Below, piece after piece: positions 8,873 to 18,200 of a DNA stretch of 55,659 bases. The stretch lies in NCBI GenBank assembly GCA_028281535.1, contig JANQJS010000067.1:1-55659 (forward strand), in the 5' to 3' direction. The notes beneath the pieces were generated by a model. It was not told where the DNA came from, did not search any database, and was given only the letters and a program-made list of their open reading frames with translations. The translations under genes and the position numbers were made by a program. The number at the start of each line of letters is the position of its first letter. The stretch's first letter is position 1. The stretch is from Sedimentisphaerales bacterium (lineage in GTDB: Bacteria; Planctomycetota; Phycisphaerae; Sedimentisphaerales; SM23-30).

Positions 8873-9862
8873 ATGCCAAAATCAGCATTAAGTCTTATCT
8901 TGAGTTTATTAATTGTCGTGGGCTGTGGTAAAAACGGTGTTCTACTTCAGCCTGTTTCTGTCTCAAAAGAACTCGAGGAAAAACAACTTGTCGGTTTTGG
9001 CAAAAAACTCTCCAGTAAACATAAGATTGCGATCATTGATGTTGATGGTATGATCATCAATAAAAATCGAAGCGGGTTTTTGCAGGCGGGTGAAAACCCG
9101 GTCAGTTTGTTGCATGAAAAGCTCTATAAAGCTCAGGAAGATGATAAAGTCAAAGCCGTAGTACTCCGCATTAATTCTCCCGGCGGAACCGTTTCTGCCA
9201 GTGAGGCGATGTACTACATGCTCAAGCAATTCAAAGAAAAAAGCAAAAAACCCGTGGTTGCTTGCATGTTAGATGTGGCGGCGAGTGGTGGCTATTTATT
9301 AGCGGTTGGTTGCGATGAAATCGTTGCGCAACCTTCAACGATTACGGGCAGTATTGGAACGATCTATCAGATGATGAGCTTTAAAGGCACCATGGATAAG
9401 ATTGGTGTCCAAGCCCTTGCCATCAAAAGTGGTGATCTTAAAGATATGTCGTCGCCACTTAAAGATTTCGATAGAGCAGATCAAAAAGTTCTTACTGAAA
9501 TGATCAATACGTATTACGATGCCTTTCTAGATGCAATTTTAGAAAACCGTGATAACTTAGATCGGGATACATTAAAGACTTTAGCCGATGGTCGCGTTTA
9601 CACCGCAACGCAAGCACTCGATCATGGCCTGATTGATCATTTGGGCTATCCTGAAGATGCCGTCAAGCGAGCCGAAGAACTTGCCGGAATCAAAAAAGCC
9701 AAAGTTGTCATTTACCAACGGCCTTACGATCATAAAACGAACGCCTATTCTTCCGGCGTTGAAAGTCAAACACCACAATCTCTCATCAATCTAAGTCTAC
9801 CACAATGGCTACAATCCCAAGGCCCACAATTTCTATACCTCTGGCAAGGCTTTGATATGTAA
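8873..9862 (+). CDS. sppA: Signal peptide peptidase SppA, S49 family, lipoprotein form
   Basis: The reading frame can be extended to GTG at 8774, but that would translate a repeat element. ATG at 8873, after AGGGG, gives a lipoprotein signal (MPKSALSLILSLLIVVGC) with Cys18 in a VVGC lipobox. 329 residues, the usual short (single-domain) S49 size. Catalytic features: NSPGGTVSASE, nucleophile Ser138 in VAASGGYLLA, and the conserved Lys region IKSGDLKDMSSP (Lys185-Lys190). It would cut membrane-embedded signal peptides left after secretion. Here it is likely lipid-anchored rather than held by a transmembrane helix. It forms the end of a rightward group starting with kdsB or pyrG. Confidence 0.88.
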   Translation: MPKSALSLILSLLIVVGCGKNGVLLQPVSVSKELEEKQLVGFGKKLSSKHKIAIIDVDGMIINKNRSGFLQAGENPVSLLHEKLYKAQEDDKVKAVVLRINSPGGTVSASEAMYYMLKQFKEKSKKPVVACMLDVAASGGYLLAVGCDEIVAQPSTITGSIGTIYQMMSFKGTMDKIGVQALAIKSGDLKDMSSPLKDFDRADQKVLTEMINTYYDAFLDAILENRDNLDRDTLKTLADGRVYTATQALDHGLIDHLGYPEDAVKRAEELAGIKKAKVVIYQRPYDHKTNAYSSGVESQTPQSLINLSLPQWLQSQGPQFLYLWQGFDM

Positions 9863-9886
9863 AACTATTTTTAAAGGGGAATACAA

Positions 9887-10645
9887 ATGCAAACTTATCG
9901 AGATATAAAAGAAGTTGTTGAGTTTATTAGGCCTTTTCCAGAACCAGAAGATGTCTTTGCTGGGCAAATTGATAAACATGCAGAACATCTTCTACCTCTG
10001 GTGTCAGTGAATTTGGGTATGATCAATAATGATTGGGAGGGATGGATACATTTTGTCTCTCCCATTGAACCCTACGATGGGTGTGTAGGTGAAGATACGC
10101 AGCCATTTCATAATTATTACACTCGAGAAAATTACATTTCATTTAAATTGAAAGACAATAGGTATGAATTTAATGGTGATTTTCAATATTTCTTTTTGGA
10201 GAATGATGAGGGAAGTAATTTTGTAAGAGAGGCATATGCTAGTCATAGAGAAGATTTAAAAAAACATTACACTAAAACACGACAAAATTTTCAAAAGAGT
10301 AAAAATCAGTATAAAGAATACGGGGCATTATTTCATCAGTTTTCCGAGGTGGGGCAAGATGGGAAATTAAAAGATGAAGATCGTATGAATTTTATCGATG
10401 AAATCAATGGAGAGCCTTATTTTGGGAATTGGTCATGTGATGGTGTCCCGATTGAATCACATGAGTCGAATGATGAAGATGGTCGTGAGTGTTTATTGGC
10501 ATATCCATTAACCGAAGATGATAGAAAATTTCACTATATTGGTTCCTTGGCAGCCTTTGATTATTTTGAGGGGGGTGCTGATGGCTTATTACTATTCTAT
10601 GACCCACAAGAGAAAATTGCATTGATTACATTTGATTGGACTTGA
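9887..10645 (+). CDS. Hypothetical protein, acidic, soluble
   Basis: 252 residues with a good ribosome binding site (AAAGGGGA at 9873-9880). No signal peptide or membrane segment. Composition is acidic and aromatic-rich. The C-terminal part reads EINGEPYFGNWSCDG, then YIGSLAAFDYFEGGADGLLLFYDPQEK, recalling small immunity or YwqG-like (DUF1963) folds in which a short beta strand precedes a GDxGxxxFF-type segment, but the match is too weak to name. It is followed by a strong terminator. I do not recognise its function. Confidence 0.6.
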   Translation: MQTYRDIKEVVEFIRPFPEPEDVFAGQIDKHAEHLLPLVSVNLGMINNDWEGWIHFVSPIEPYDGCVGEDTQPFHNYYTRENYISFKLKDNRYEFNGDFQYFFLENDEGSNFVREAYASHREDLKKHYTKTRQNFQKSKNQYKEYGALFHQFSEVGQDGKLKDEDRMNFIDEINGEPYFGNWSCDGVPIESHESNDEDGRECLLAYPLTEDDRKFHYIGSLAAFDYFEGGADGLLLFYDPQEKIALITFDWT

Positions 10646-10779
10646 GGAATTATAGGTGCTGATATTCTAAAAATAAAATAAGTTTATTTTTGGATTATTA
10701 TATCACTAAGAGCCTGCTGGGAAGTTGTCTCAGAAGAGCCAAATAGTTTATGCAAAGTAAGCTAGTTTTGTGAAAATAA

Positions 10780-10816
10780 AAAAGAGCAGTGAGATAACTT
10801 ATTTCACTGCCCTTTT
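10780..10816. terminator. Bidirectional terminator between convergent genes
   Basis: Arms AAAAGAGCAGTGA and TCACTGCCCTTTT enclose an 11-base loop, giving A/T tracts on both sides. It serves the unknown gene ending at 10645 and the ThuA/DUF1080 gene ending at 10839. Confidence 0.8.
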
Positions 10817-10838
10817 GGTTTACAAATGAAATTAGTTT

Positions 10839-12521
10839 TTACATCTCAATTTTAACTTTTAGTGGTTTGATCGCAATATTGGCAAATCGAACTGAAGAGG
10901 TTGATGACTCAAGGCGAACTGGCCCAGACGTTGCTTTGGGAAAACCATAAGGTGTTGGTTTATCCAGCTGAAGGTTTTCATGAATGACCTTGCCATTGAG
11001 CTTGGCGGTTAATTTGCGTCCTTGCACTTTTATTTCTAATGTTTGCCATTGCCCGGCAGGTTTGCTGGCATTCACTATTGGTGCATGCTGTTTATAGATC
11101 GCACCGCATGAAATATTGCTGGCGTCCTGGCCATGTGAATCCACGATAGCTAATTCATATTGTCCATTAATAAACACTCCGCTGTTACCACGCCATTGGC
11201 CTGTGACCCAGTCGGGTTGCTCTGGTATGTAGAAATCCAATCGTAATTCGTAATTCGTATATTTCTTTTTCGTGATTATATCGCCATAACCTACTTTTGC
11301 TACCGCGGTAGCTCGATCGATATCCCAGCGAGCTGGTGATTTGCGATAATCTATCGGGCCTTCTGAATAGGCGCGTCCATCGAGTTCGATACCGCGAGGT
11401 GGAATGGAGACATCATAATGTTTCCATTTATCCAGGTTCTTGCCATCAAACAAAACTTCCCAGTCGCCACTAGCTTTAAAAGAAGGGGGGGCTTCAAAGG
11501 TTTTTTGTTTTGGCTTGTAAGCAGATTTTTCTTTGACCATCTTAAAGTCTTTGCCTGCAGCCAGAACACCATTTTCAGGAACTTCATATCCCAGTGACCA
11601 GAAAACCGAATTGTAAAATAAATTTTGCATGAAATCGAGAGCATGATCATCCACGCGATCACTACCTAATGTAATCATCGCACGGCGAGCACCTTCATGA
11701 TGATAAGCCCAGGCAACGGGATAAATAGGAGAGTCGATCGTGTCTGGTCCAATGCCAGATAAATCATCAAGGTCTGCAATGTCTGAAAGTTTTTGCCCGG
11801 CATTTTCTTGGTCATGATCTTCTTCTTCGTGGTCTTCTCCCTCATCTTCACCTTCTTCTTCGTCACCATCATGTTCTTCGTCTTCCTCATGTTCCTCCTC
11901 CTCTTCTTCGCCACGATTGTGACCATAGGAGAGCATGATAGGAATGCTGCCATCACTTAAAGGTGTTGAGACATAGGGGCCTTCACCTACCCAGAATTTC
12001 TTTCGCACACCACGTGCCATGGGATGATCCGTATTATCCGGATCGATTTGTCCCACGATGCCATGATGATAATGTGTTTTGTAATGTCCGCCAAAATATT
12101 TGGGGGAGAAGGTGCGATCACGCCAGAAGGCATGTGTTGTGGTTCGAATAGCCACGGCTGGTTTACCAGATCGATAATGATCCAGGAATAAATTTAGGGA
12201 TTCTTCTTCCCAGCTTCTAAAGCGAATATAAACGACCATCAGGTCGGCCTCTTTGATTCTTTCCGCATCTTCCAATTTGGTTGGTTGAGGCCCACGACGT
12301 CCTGAACCGCGTGTTCCTGGCGATGTATCAGCGATATAAATCACTTTAAATCCATAATCCTTTTCCAGCTTATCCGCATAAGGTCGCATGACTTCACGGG
12401 AGTGATATTCATCGTCACCCGTTACAAATACCACGGTTGGGGGATCACTAGCGATTAAGGGGGAAATCATTGTGGTAACAAGAAAGAGTACCATCATTAG
12501 CGTAAGGCGTTTTTGGTTCAT
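10839..12521 (-). CDS. Secreted ThuA-like / DUF1080 (3-keto-disaccharide hydrolase) fusion
   Basis: 560 residues with an N-terminal signal peptide (LMMVLFLVTTMISPLIAS). Residues 28 to about 330 are ThuA-like: PTVVFVTGDDEYHS, ADLMVVYIRFRSW and a conserved THAFW. Inside this domain, near residues 200-240, is an insertion of almost only Glu, Asp and His. From about residue 355 comes DUF1080, beginning DWEVLFDGKNLDKWKHY and including NSGVFINGQYELAIVDSHG. DUF1080 is a concanavalin-like beta sandwich that includes 3-keto-disaccharide hydrolases; ThuA-like domains often accompany it in planctomycetes. Together they suggest extracellular or periplasmic sugar processing. The acidic His-rich insert could bind metal, which is inference. 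Confidence 0.82.
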   Translation of the reverse strand: MNQKRLTLMMVLFLVTTMISPLIASDPPTVVFVTGDDEYHSREVMRPYADKLEKDYGFKVIYIADTSPGTRGSGRRGPQPTKLEDAERIKEADLMVVYIRFRSWEEESLNLFLDHYRSGKPAVAIRTTTHAFWRDRTFSPKYFGGHYKTHYHHGIVGQIDPDNTDHPMARGVRKKFWVGEGPYVSTPLSDGSIPIMLSYGHNRGEEEEEEHEEDEEHDGDEEEGEDEGEDHEEEDHDQENAGQKLSDIADLDDLSGIGPDTIDSPIYPVAWAYHHEGARRAMITLGSDRVDDHALDFMQNLFYNSVFWSLGYEVPENGVLAAGKDFKMVKEKSAYKPKQKTFEAPPSFKASGDWEVLFDGKNLDKWKHYDVSIPPRGIELDGRAYSEGPIDYRKSPARWDIDRATAVAKVGYGDIITKKKYTNYELRLDFYIPEQPDWVTGQWRGNSGVFINGQYELAIVDSHGQDASNISCGAIYKQHAPIVNASKPAGQWQTLEIKVQGRKLTAKLNGKVIHENLQLDKPTPYGFPKATSGPVRLESSTSSVRFANIAIKPLKVKIEM

Positions 12522-12863
12522 TTTGACGAATCTCCAATGGTTGGTGAATGTAAGGGTAGTTTATGGTCTACTTATAATGGATTTTGCTAAAGAAATAAAG
12601 AGAAGAATTTATATCATTTCTCAATAAAAAACAGCAAGAAATTTCAGTGTTCTTGTGATGGTCGATTGGGTATTATAATAAAATGAGGATAATTTCTTTA
12701 TATAAAAATGTCGATTGTTTGGTCTAAGAATTATATAATATCGACTATATGATTAGCACTTCGATTGTGAGAAAAACGATTATTCAAAGTTCTTGAGAAT
12801 ATAATCAGTAAGTATATTTGCTCTGCTTCTGTTAGGTGTAGTTGAGTAAAGGAGGAAAGTCTT
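12522..12863. other. Intergenic region between divergent secreted-protein genes
   Basis: About 340 AT-rich bases that must carry the promoters of both flanking genes. I see no hairpin, repeat or plausible small gene. A strong Shine-Dalgarno (AAAGGAGG at 12848-12855) belongs to the right-hand gene. Confidence 0.4.
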
Positions 12864-14495
12864 ATGGAGGTATGCAAGAAATGGAAAACGTTTATTCTTG
12901 TCGTGACATTAGTCAATTCTTTTTTAATGAATGCCTCTTTAGCAAGTACGCCATATGAACCTATGATGACAGGCCTCAATGGTTTTTCCGTAGATGCTGT
13001 TTTTACTGTTGGTGAATCCATTAATGGTTATATTCCACCAGGTATTCTAGATGGCATTGCTGCTTTTAAAAGTGAAGATGATACGGTTCGTGTGTTGGTA
13101 AACCATGAATTACGTGATAACCTTGGTTATGAATATACTTTGGCAAATGGGGTGATTCTTAAGGGGGCTCGTATTAGCTATTTTGATTTTGATGCACAAA
13201 GTCGTGAAATCCTGGATGCAGGGGTGGCGTTTGATACCATTGTTGATCGTCAGGGTAATGTGGTGATCGATGCTGATCAAGTTAATGAAGGGGATGGCAA
13301 TACTAATGGGTTAGATCGCCTTTGCTCGTCTACGGGGTACTCTGCTGGCGAACATGGTTTTGTAGAGAATATTTATTTTGCGGGTGAAGAAACATCAAAA
13401 TTCTATGGGCACCCTCATGGTGGAAGTGAATGGGTTCTGGATGTCGATAATGGTGTTCTTTATGCGGCACCAGATTTGGGTCGAGGTACTTGGGAAAATG
13501 TTACAGCCATGAGAGCGCCTCGGGGATATGTTGCGTTATTACTAGGTGATGACTTTGCAGCCGCTCCTCTTTATTTGTATGTTGGTAAAAAGGATAAAAT
13601 TGATGATGGTAGCTTCTTGGATCGTAATGGGCTGGTAGGGGGACAAATGTTTGTTTGGGTTGCCGAGAATGGTGAAGCTAGTCCAGAAGATTTCAACGGA
13701 ACGGGTAATAAAATCAAAGGGACTTTTATTGAAATCCAAGTGCAAGATATTACGATGGCGGGTGTTGAAGGGTATGATAGTGAAGGTTACAAAGATGACT
13801 TGACTTTGCGGGATGAAGCAACTAGTACGCTAGGAGCATTTACTTTTTCGCGTCCTGAAGACCTTCACACCAACCCAAAAAATCCAAGAGAAGTTGTTAT
13901 GGCGTCAACAGGTCGTGGCATTTTATTTCCATCGGATAACTGGGGGACTATTTATACGATTAAAACAAAATTTATGAGGAGAAAGGGGCGTCTCATCCCT
14001 TTTGCTGAAATTAATATTCTTCATGATTGTGATGATTTTGGAGATTTCGGTGTGCGCAATTCAGATAACCTGACTTGGGCTAACAATGGTTTGATCTATG
14101 TCCAAGAGAATCGTGCAGTCATACCGCGTAGATTGTTTGGTGCAGAGAGTGGTAGAGAAGCTTCTATATGGCAGATCCATCCTAGAAGAGGAGATTTTAC
14201 ACGGATTGCTGAAATGGATCGTAGTGCGGTAGCACCGGCTGGCTCAACCGATAATGATCCCGCAGATCTTGGTGATTGGGAATCATCGGGAGTTCTGGAT
14301 GTTACCAAGTTCTTTGAAACCGATGATAAAGAGTTATTATTGATTGCCGATGTGCAAGCGCATAGTGTACGTGATGGTCTTATCGGTGGTGATTCTGCTT
14401 TGGTTCGAGGGGGGCAAATTATTTTCTTGAGTACTCAAGATGTTCACAGTCAGCACGATAGACGTCGGTCTGGACCGTCGCGACGATACCGGTAA
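12864..14495 (+). CDS. PhoX-like (DUF839) secreted protein
   Basis: 543 residues with the best ribosome binding site in the region and a signal peptide (FILVVTLVNSFLMNASLAS). The body is a PhoX/DUF839 beta propeller: RVLVNHELRDN with the conserved NHE, GHPHGGSEWVLD, NVTAMRAPRGYVALLLGDD and a C-terminal SRPEDLHTNPKNPREVVMAS. PhoX enzymes are calcium/iron phosphatases, but many DUF839 relatives have no proven activity. The Asn-His-Glu and Arg-Pro-Glu-Asp segments needed for metal binding are visible, the Tat-type RR of classical PhoX is not, so Sec export is likely. It ends in RRRSGPSRRYR and is followed by a clear terminator. Confidence 0.75.
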   Translation: MEVCKKWKTFILVVTLVNSFLMNASLASTPYEPMMTGLNGFSVDAVFTVGESINGYIPPGILDGIAAFKSEDDTVRVLVNHELRDNLGYEYTLANGVILKGARISYFDFDAQSREILDAGVAFDTIVDRQGNVVIDADQVNEGDGNTNGLDRLCSSTGYSAGEHGFVENIYFAGEETSKFYGHPHGGSEWVLDVDNGVLYAAPDLGRGTWENVTAMRAPRGYVALLLGDDFAAAPLYLYVGKKDKIDDGSFLDRNGLVGGQMFVWVAENGEASPEDFNGTGNKIKGTFIEIQVQDITMAGVEGYDSEGYKDDLTLRDEATSTLGAFTFSRPEDLHTNPKNPREVVMASTGRGILFPSDNWGTIYTIKTKFMRRKGRLIPFAEINILHDCDDFGDFGVRNSDNLTWANNGLIYVQENRAVIPRRLFGAESGREASIWQIHPRRGDFTRIAEMDRSAVAPAGSTDNDPADLGDWESSGVLDVTKFFETDDKELLLIADVQAHSVRDGLIGGDSALVRGGQIIFLSTQDVHSQHDRRRSGPSRRYR

Positions 14496-14523
14496 ATGTT
14501 CATTTTAGATCAATGATAATGAA

Positions 14524-14562
14524 AGAAAGCACGAGCCAAAACCGTCTCGTGCCTTCTTTTTT
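14524..14562. terminator. Bidirectional terminator
   Basis: AGAAAGCACGAG and CTCGTGCCTTCT pair around a 10-base loop with a T-run on the right and A-rich sequence on the left. It ends the PhoX-like gene and also immediately follows the stop of the small minus-strand gene. Confidence 0.75.
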
Positions 14563-14749
14563 AAGCTCTAATATCTACGGTTGTGTCTTTGCCTGAAATC
14601 GTATCGGTAGGTAAGGCGTCTTTTTTGGGCAAATCACTATTTAAGTTTGAATTGGGAGATTCTTTTTTTTCTGTTGACGACAAAACTGATTTGTTGTTGC
14701 CGGGCGATTGCATAATACTAGTCGCTGAGGTTGATGCAATTGATGACAT
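14561..14749 (-). CDS. Small Ser/Thr-rich protein of unknown function
   Basis: 62 residues. It is kept because the ATG at 14749 has a near-perfect Shine-Dalgarno (AAGGAGG, six bases spacing) and because the stop codon abuts a terminator. The sequence is hydrophilic, rich in Ser, Thr, Lys and Asp, with no membrane segment, and starts MSSIASTSATSIMQ. The low complexity suggests a disordered peptide. No family is recognised. It is monocistronic, divergent from the RHS gene. Confidence 0.5.
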   Translation of the reverse strand: MSSIASTSATSIMQSPGNNKSVLSSTEKKESPNSNLNSDLPKKDALPTDTISGKDTTVDIRA

Positions 14750-15280
14750 GATATGCCTCCTTTTTGAATTATAATTTCGTTATAACTGATCCCTGAACCA
14801 TCTATTTAAAACATAAGATATAATCAGGATGAATGTGAAATAAAATTAAGAATATCTGAGCATGTCTAAAATAATTTTTATGAGACCTTGAAAGTGTGGC
14901 AGGCTGGAAAAGAAGTGGACTTCTCTGTCGTCAAAGGGTATTCAAGTTCATGGTTATAATTCATCATCCCCTAAGAAGATAGGAGTGAGGGTGTTTTATA
15001 TTGGCTGTGGTGATCAAATACGATACCTGCCAATACGTTAGCGTAATATTATTCTTGGTATAAAAACGACCTAATTTCTTGTTTTTATGGTACTTTCGGA
15101 GTATACTTATAACTTAATATATTTTGCAAAAGTCTTTTTCTGCAAAATATTCACAGGGATTCTTAAGTACTAATTGTGGATATTTACATTGGCAAAGCAG
15201 TTGGAATTTGCGAAATAGCATTGTCTCAAAAATTGTAGGGTCTAGTAAAAGTAATTCAAAATTTTCATGTGAGGAAGAAA
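14750..15280. other. Intergenic region upstream of the RHS gene
   Basis: About 530 bases between the divergent small gene and the RHS gene. It contains an 8-bp inverted repeat (ATAAAAAC at 15060-15067 with GTTTTTAT at 15081-15088), which could be a weak terminator or a binding site. No credible reading frame or RNA gene is seen; the 66-codon minus-strand frame at 15114-15314 overlaps the RHS start and is rejected. Confidence 0.4.
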
Positions 15281-18200
15281 ATGGCCAATCGTCATCACTC
15301 CTTTGTGTCGGCAATTATTTTATCATGTTTGATTTTTCCTGTTATGGGGTTCGCCATGGATATTGTTGGCGGAATTCCTATAGCATCAACCAGCTTTGAA
15401 GATCCGCCCAAAGCGCAAGGGCCATACACCTTAAATGTTCCAGGTGGAAATTTTCTGAACAATCAAGGCAGTCCTGAAGTCATTGTTGATTTTCCGGGTT
15501 CGGTTAATGAAATGGGATTTCAATCATTTTACGTTCAGCCGGGAGGAGGTCCCAGTTCGCCAGTCGATCAGGATAATATTGGTGTGGTTAATTTTAACAA
15601 TCATACAGGAAGCGGATCGTTTCGTTTGGAAGATTGTGATGAAGCCATCGAGTTTCAATCTGAAAATTTAGAAGTAGCCGGCATCAATGATATCCAGGTA
15701 AGTTTATTTCTTAAAGTGCTCAATGCCAATTATGGTTTTGGCGATTTAATTCAACTATTTGTACTAACAGATCAAGGTGCGTTTAATTTTCTAGATCTTC
15801 AAGGAAATGATATTAATAATTACATTGCACCTTCTAATCCGGGTGAAAATGAAGCTTGGGTAGAACACACATTTAATGTACCCAATGGTGTAAATTTTGT
15901 TCAGCTGATTGTGGTATGCGCTTCAGATCAAGATGGCGAAGGTATTCAAATTGATGATATCTCTTTTGTGGCTGCGCCGTCCGGCCCTACAACAAGTTTA
16001 TTTGAACCACCCACAGCTTCTGAGCCTTTAGTCTCGACTAGTAAAAGTGCAACATGTCCTCCACCCGGTACTGGCGGAGGATGCGGTGGCGGTGATTCCA
16101 TTTACCTTTTTTCTGGTGAATTTCATCAGAGTGCTGTTGATTTGCAAATCAAAGGTCGGGGCATGGATTTTGTCTGGGCGCGTAAGTATCGATCCCGAGT
16201 TGGTTCAAATTCAGCGATGGGCAATGGATGGGATTTTTCATACAATATCAGCATTCAGCCTAACGGGCCAGACATACAACTTTTTGATGGGAACACACGT
16301 CAGGATCTTTATTCTCAGCAACCTGATGGTAGCTGGAGTGCTGATGGATTGTTCCGGACAATCACCATCGATGATCCCAATGACCCAATTAATAGTCCGT
16401 TTCGTTTGACCTTTGCAGATACGGGACAATGGACCTTTTTGCCTTTGGTTGACCCTAATACGGCGGGTAAGTTAAGTTCGATTATTGACCGCAATGGAAA
16501 CACTATGAACTTTCTGTATGATGCAGGAGGCCGCTTGACAACGATTCAAGACACATTGCACACGGCAAATAATAATCGAGAAATTACCATTGCTTATGAT
16601 CCTAACACGGATCTGATTACGTCAGTAACGGATTTCATCGGTCGAACCGTGACCTATGAGTACTATGAAGATGGTGATGCGGGAGGTTCAGCCGGAGACC
16701 TTAAATCTGTAACAACACCTGTGGTTACCGGAACACCCCATGGCAACGACTTTCCATCTGGTAAAACCACAACGTATACCTACGCCACCGGATTTGGTGA
16801 TGAAACGCTTAATCACAATCTATTAACCATCACGGATCCTAAAGGGCAAACCTATCTGACAAATATTTATTCTACAGAAACAGACCCGTTGGCTTTGAAT
16901 TTTGATCGCGTCGTTCGACAGATTTTAGGCGATCCCAATGATTTTATTGATTTTGTCTATATCCCTGTTGTGCCTGACCCGAACAATCTGTTTTCAATTA
17001 ACCAGACCATTGTGAATGATCGCGTTGGTAACGTGACAGAATTCTTTTATGATGATAAAAACCAAAATGTGATTACCCGTGAATATACCGGGCGTGCAGA
17101 TGAAGATTTGCCGACGACCGATTCTACAAATCGTCCCACAGGAAAGCTGCGTTTGTCTGACCCTGATTTCTTTGAAACACGCACAGAATACAATAATGAT
17201 TTTCTGCCTGTATTAGTGACCAAGCCCAAGGGTAATGCAATTTTTAATGTCTATGAAGTGGATCTTGATCCAAATGCTCCAGCTCGTAGTAGTGGTAATT
17301 TAAGGGAGCGACATCGTTTACCCGGACCTTTAGCAGGGATCAGTGATCCGAATGTGATTATTGAAACTTTTGAATATGATAGTGATTTTGGTGGCTGTTG
17401 TGGCAGTAATTTTGTGACCCGTCATGTAGACGGCCGAGGTAATGAAACCACGCATGAATATGATAGTAGTGGTAATCGACTAAAGACCACTCATCGTATA
17501 CCATCTATTGTTGATGATTATGAATACAATGAGTTTGGTCAATTGACAAAGCATATCCATCCTGATAATGGATCAAATCATCGCCGTATTGATATTTTTA
17601 ATTATTATTCTGAATCTTCGAGTGCTGATTTTAATTTTGATGATTGTGTTAATTATTTGGATTTCTCATTGTTTGTACCTTTCTGGGAAGTTCCTACAAA
17701 CTCAATTTATGATATTGCACCCGCAGGTGGTGACGGTATTGTTGATATCCTGGACTTAAAACTATTTACTGATAATTGGTTAGATTGTCCAGTAGGTACT
17801 GCGGGGAATTCGCAAAATGGGTATTTACGATCCATCATAGTGGATGCAGATAATTTGCAGTTAACGACGAGTTACACTTACGATCCTGTTGGTAATGTAG
17901 TGCGGTCGGTTGATCCGCGAGGAAATGATACCCTTGCAGAATACAATGCCTTAGATCAAGTTGTCCGATCGTTGACACGCGAAGAAACCAAAGGCAATGG
18001 TGTTCGCTATGAGCGTTTGACTTATTATGATGGAAACGACAATGTGGTTCGTGTGGATGTTGAAAATCGCGACGAAACAGGCGCGTTGCAATCGAATACA
18101 CATTTTACCACGATCTATGAATATGAAATTCTAAATCACACCGTTCGTAAATGCCGCGAAAGTGGAAGTTATACAGGAGCTATTCCAGGCAGTATTAATT

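Noticed and set aside
11675-11956. Lys/Met-rich frame inside the ThuA/DUF1080 gene
   Set aside because: It is a frame shadow of the GAA/GAG/GAT-rich acidic insert.
15114-15314. 66-codon minus-strand frame before the RHS gene
   Set aside because: It overlaps the RHS start and signal peptide and has no ribosome site.
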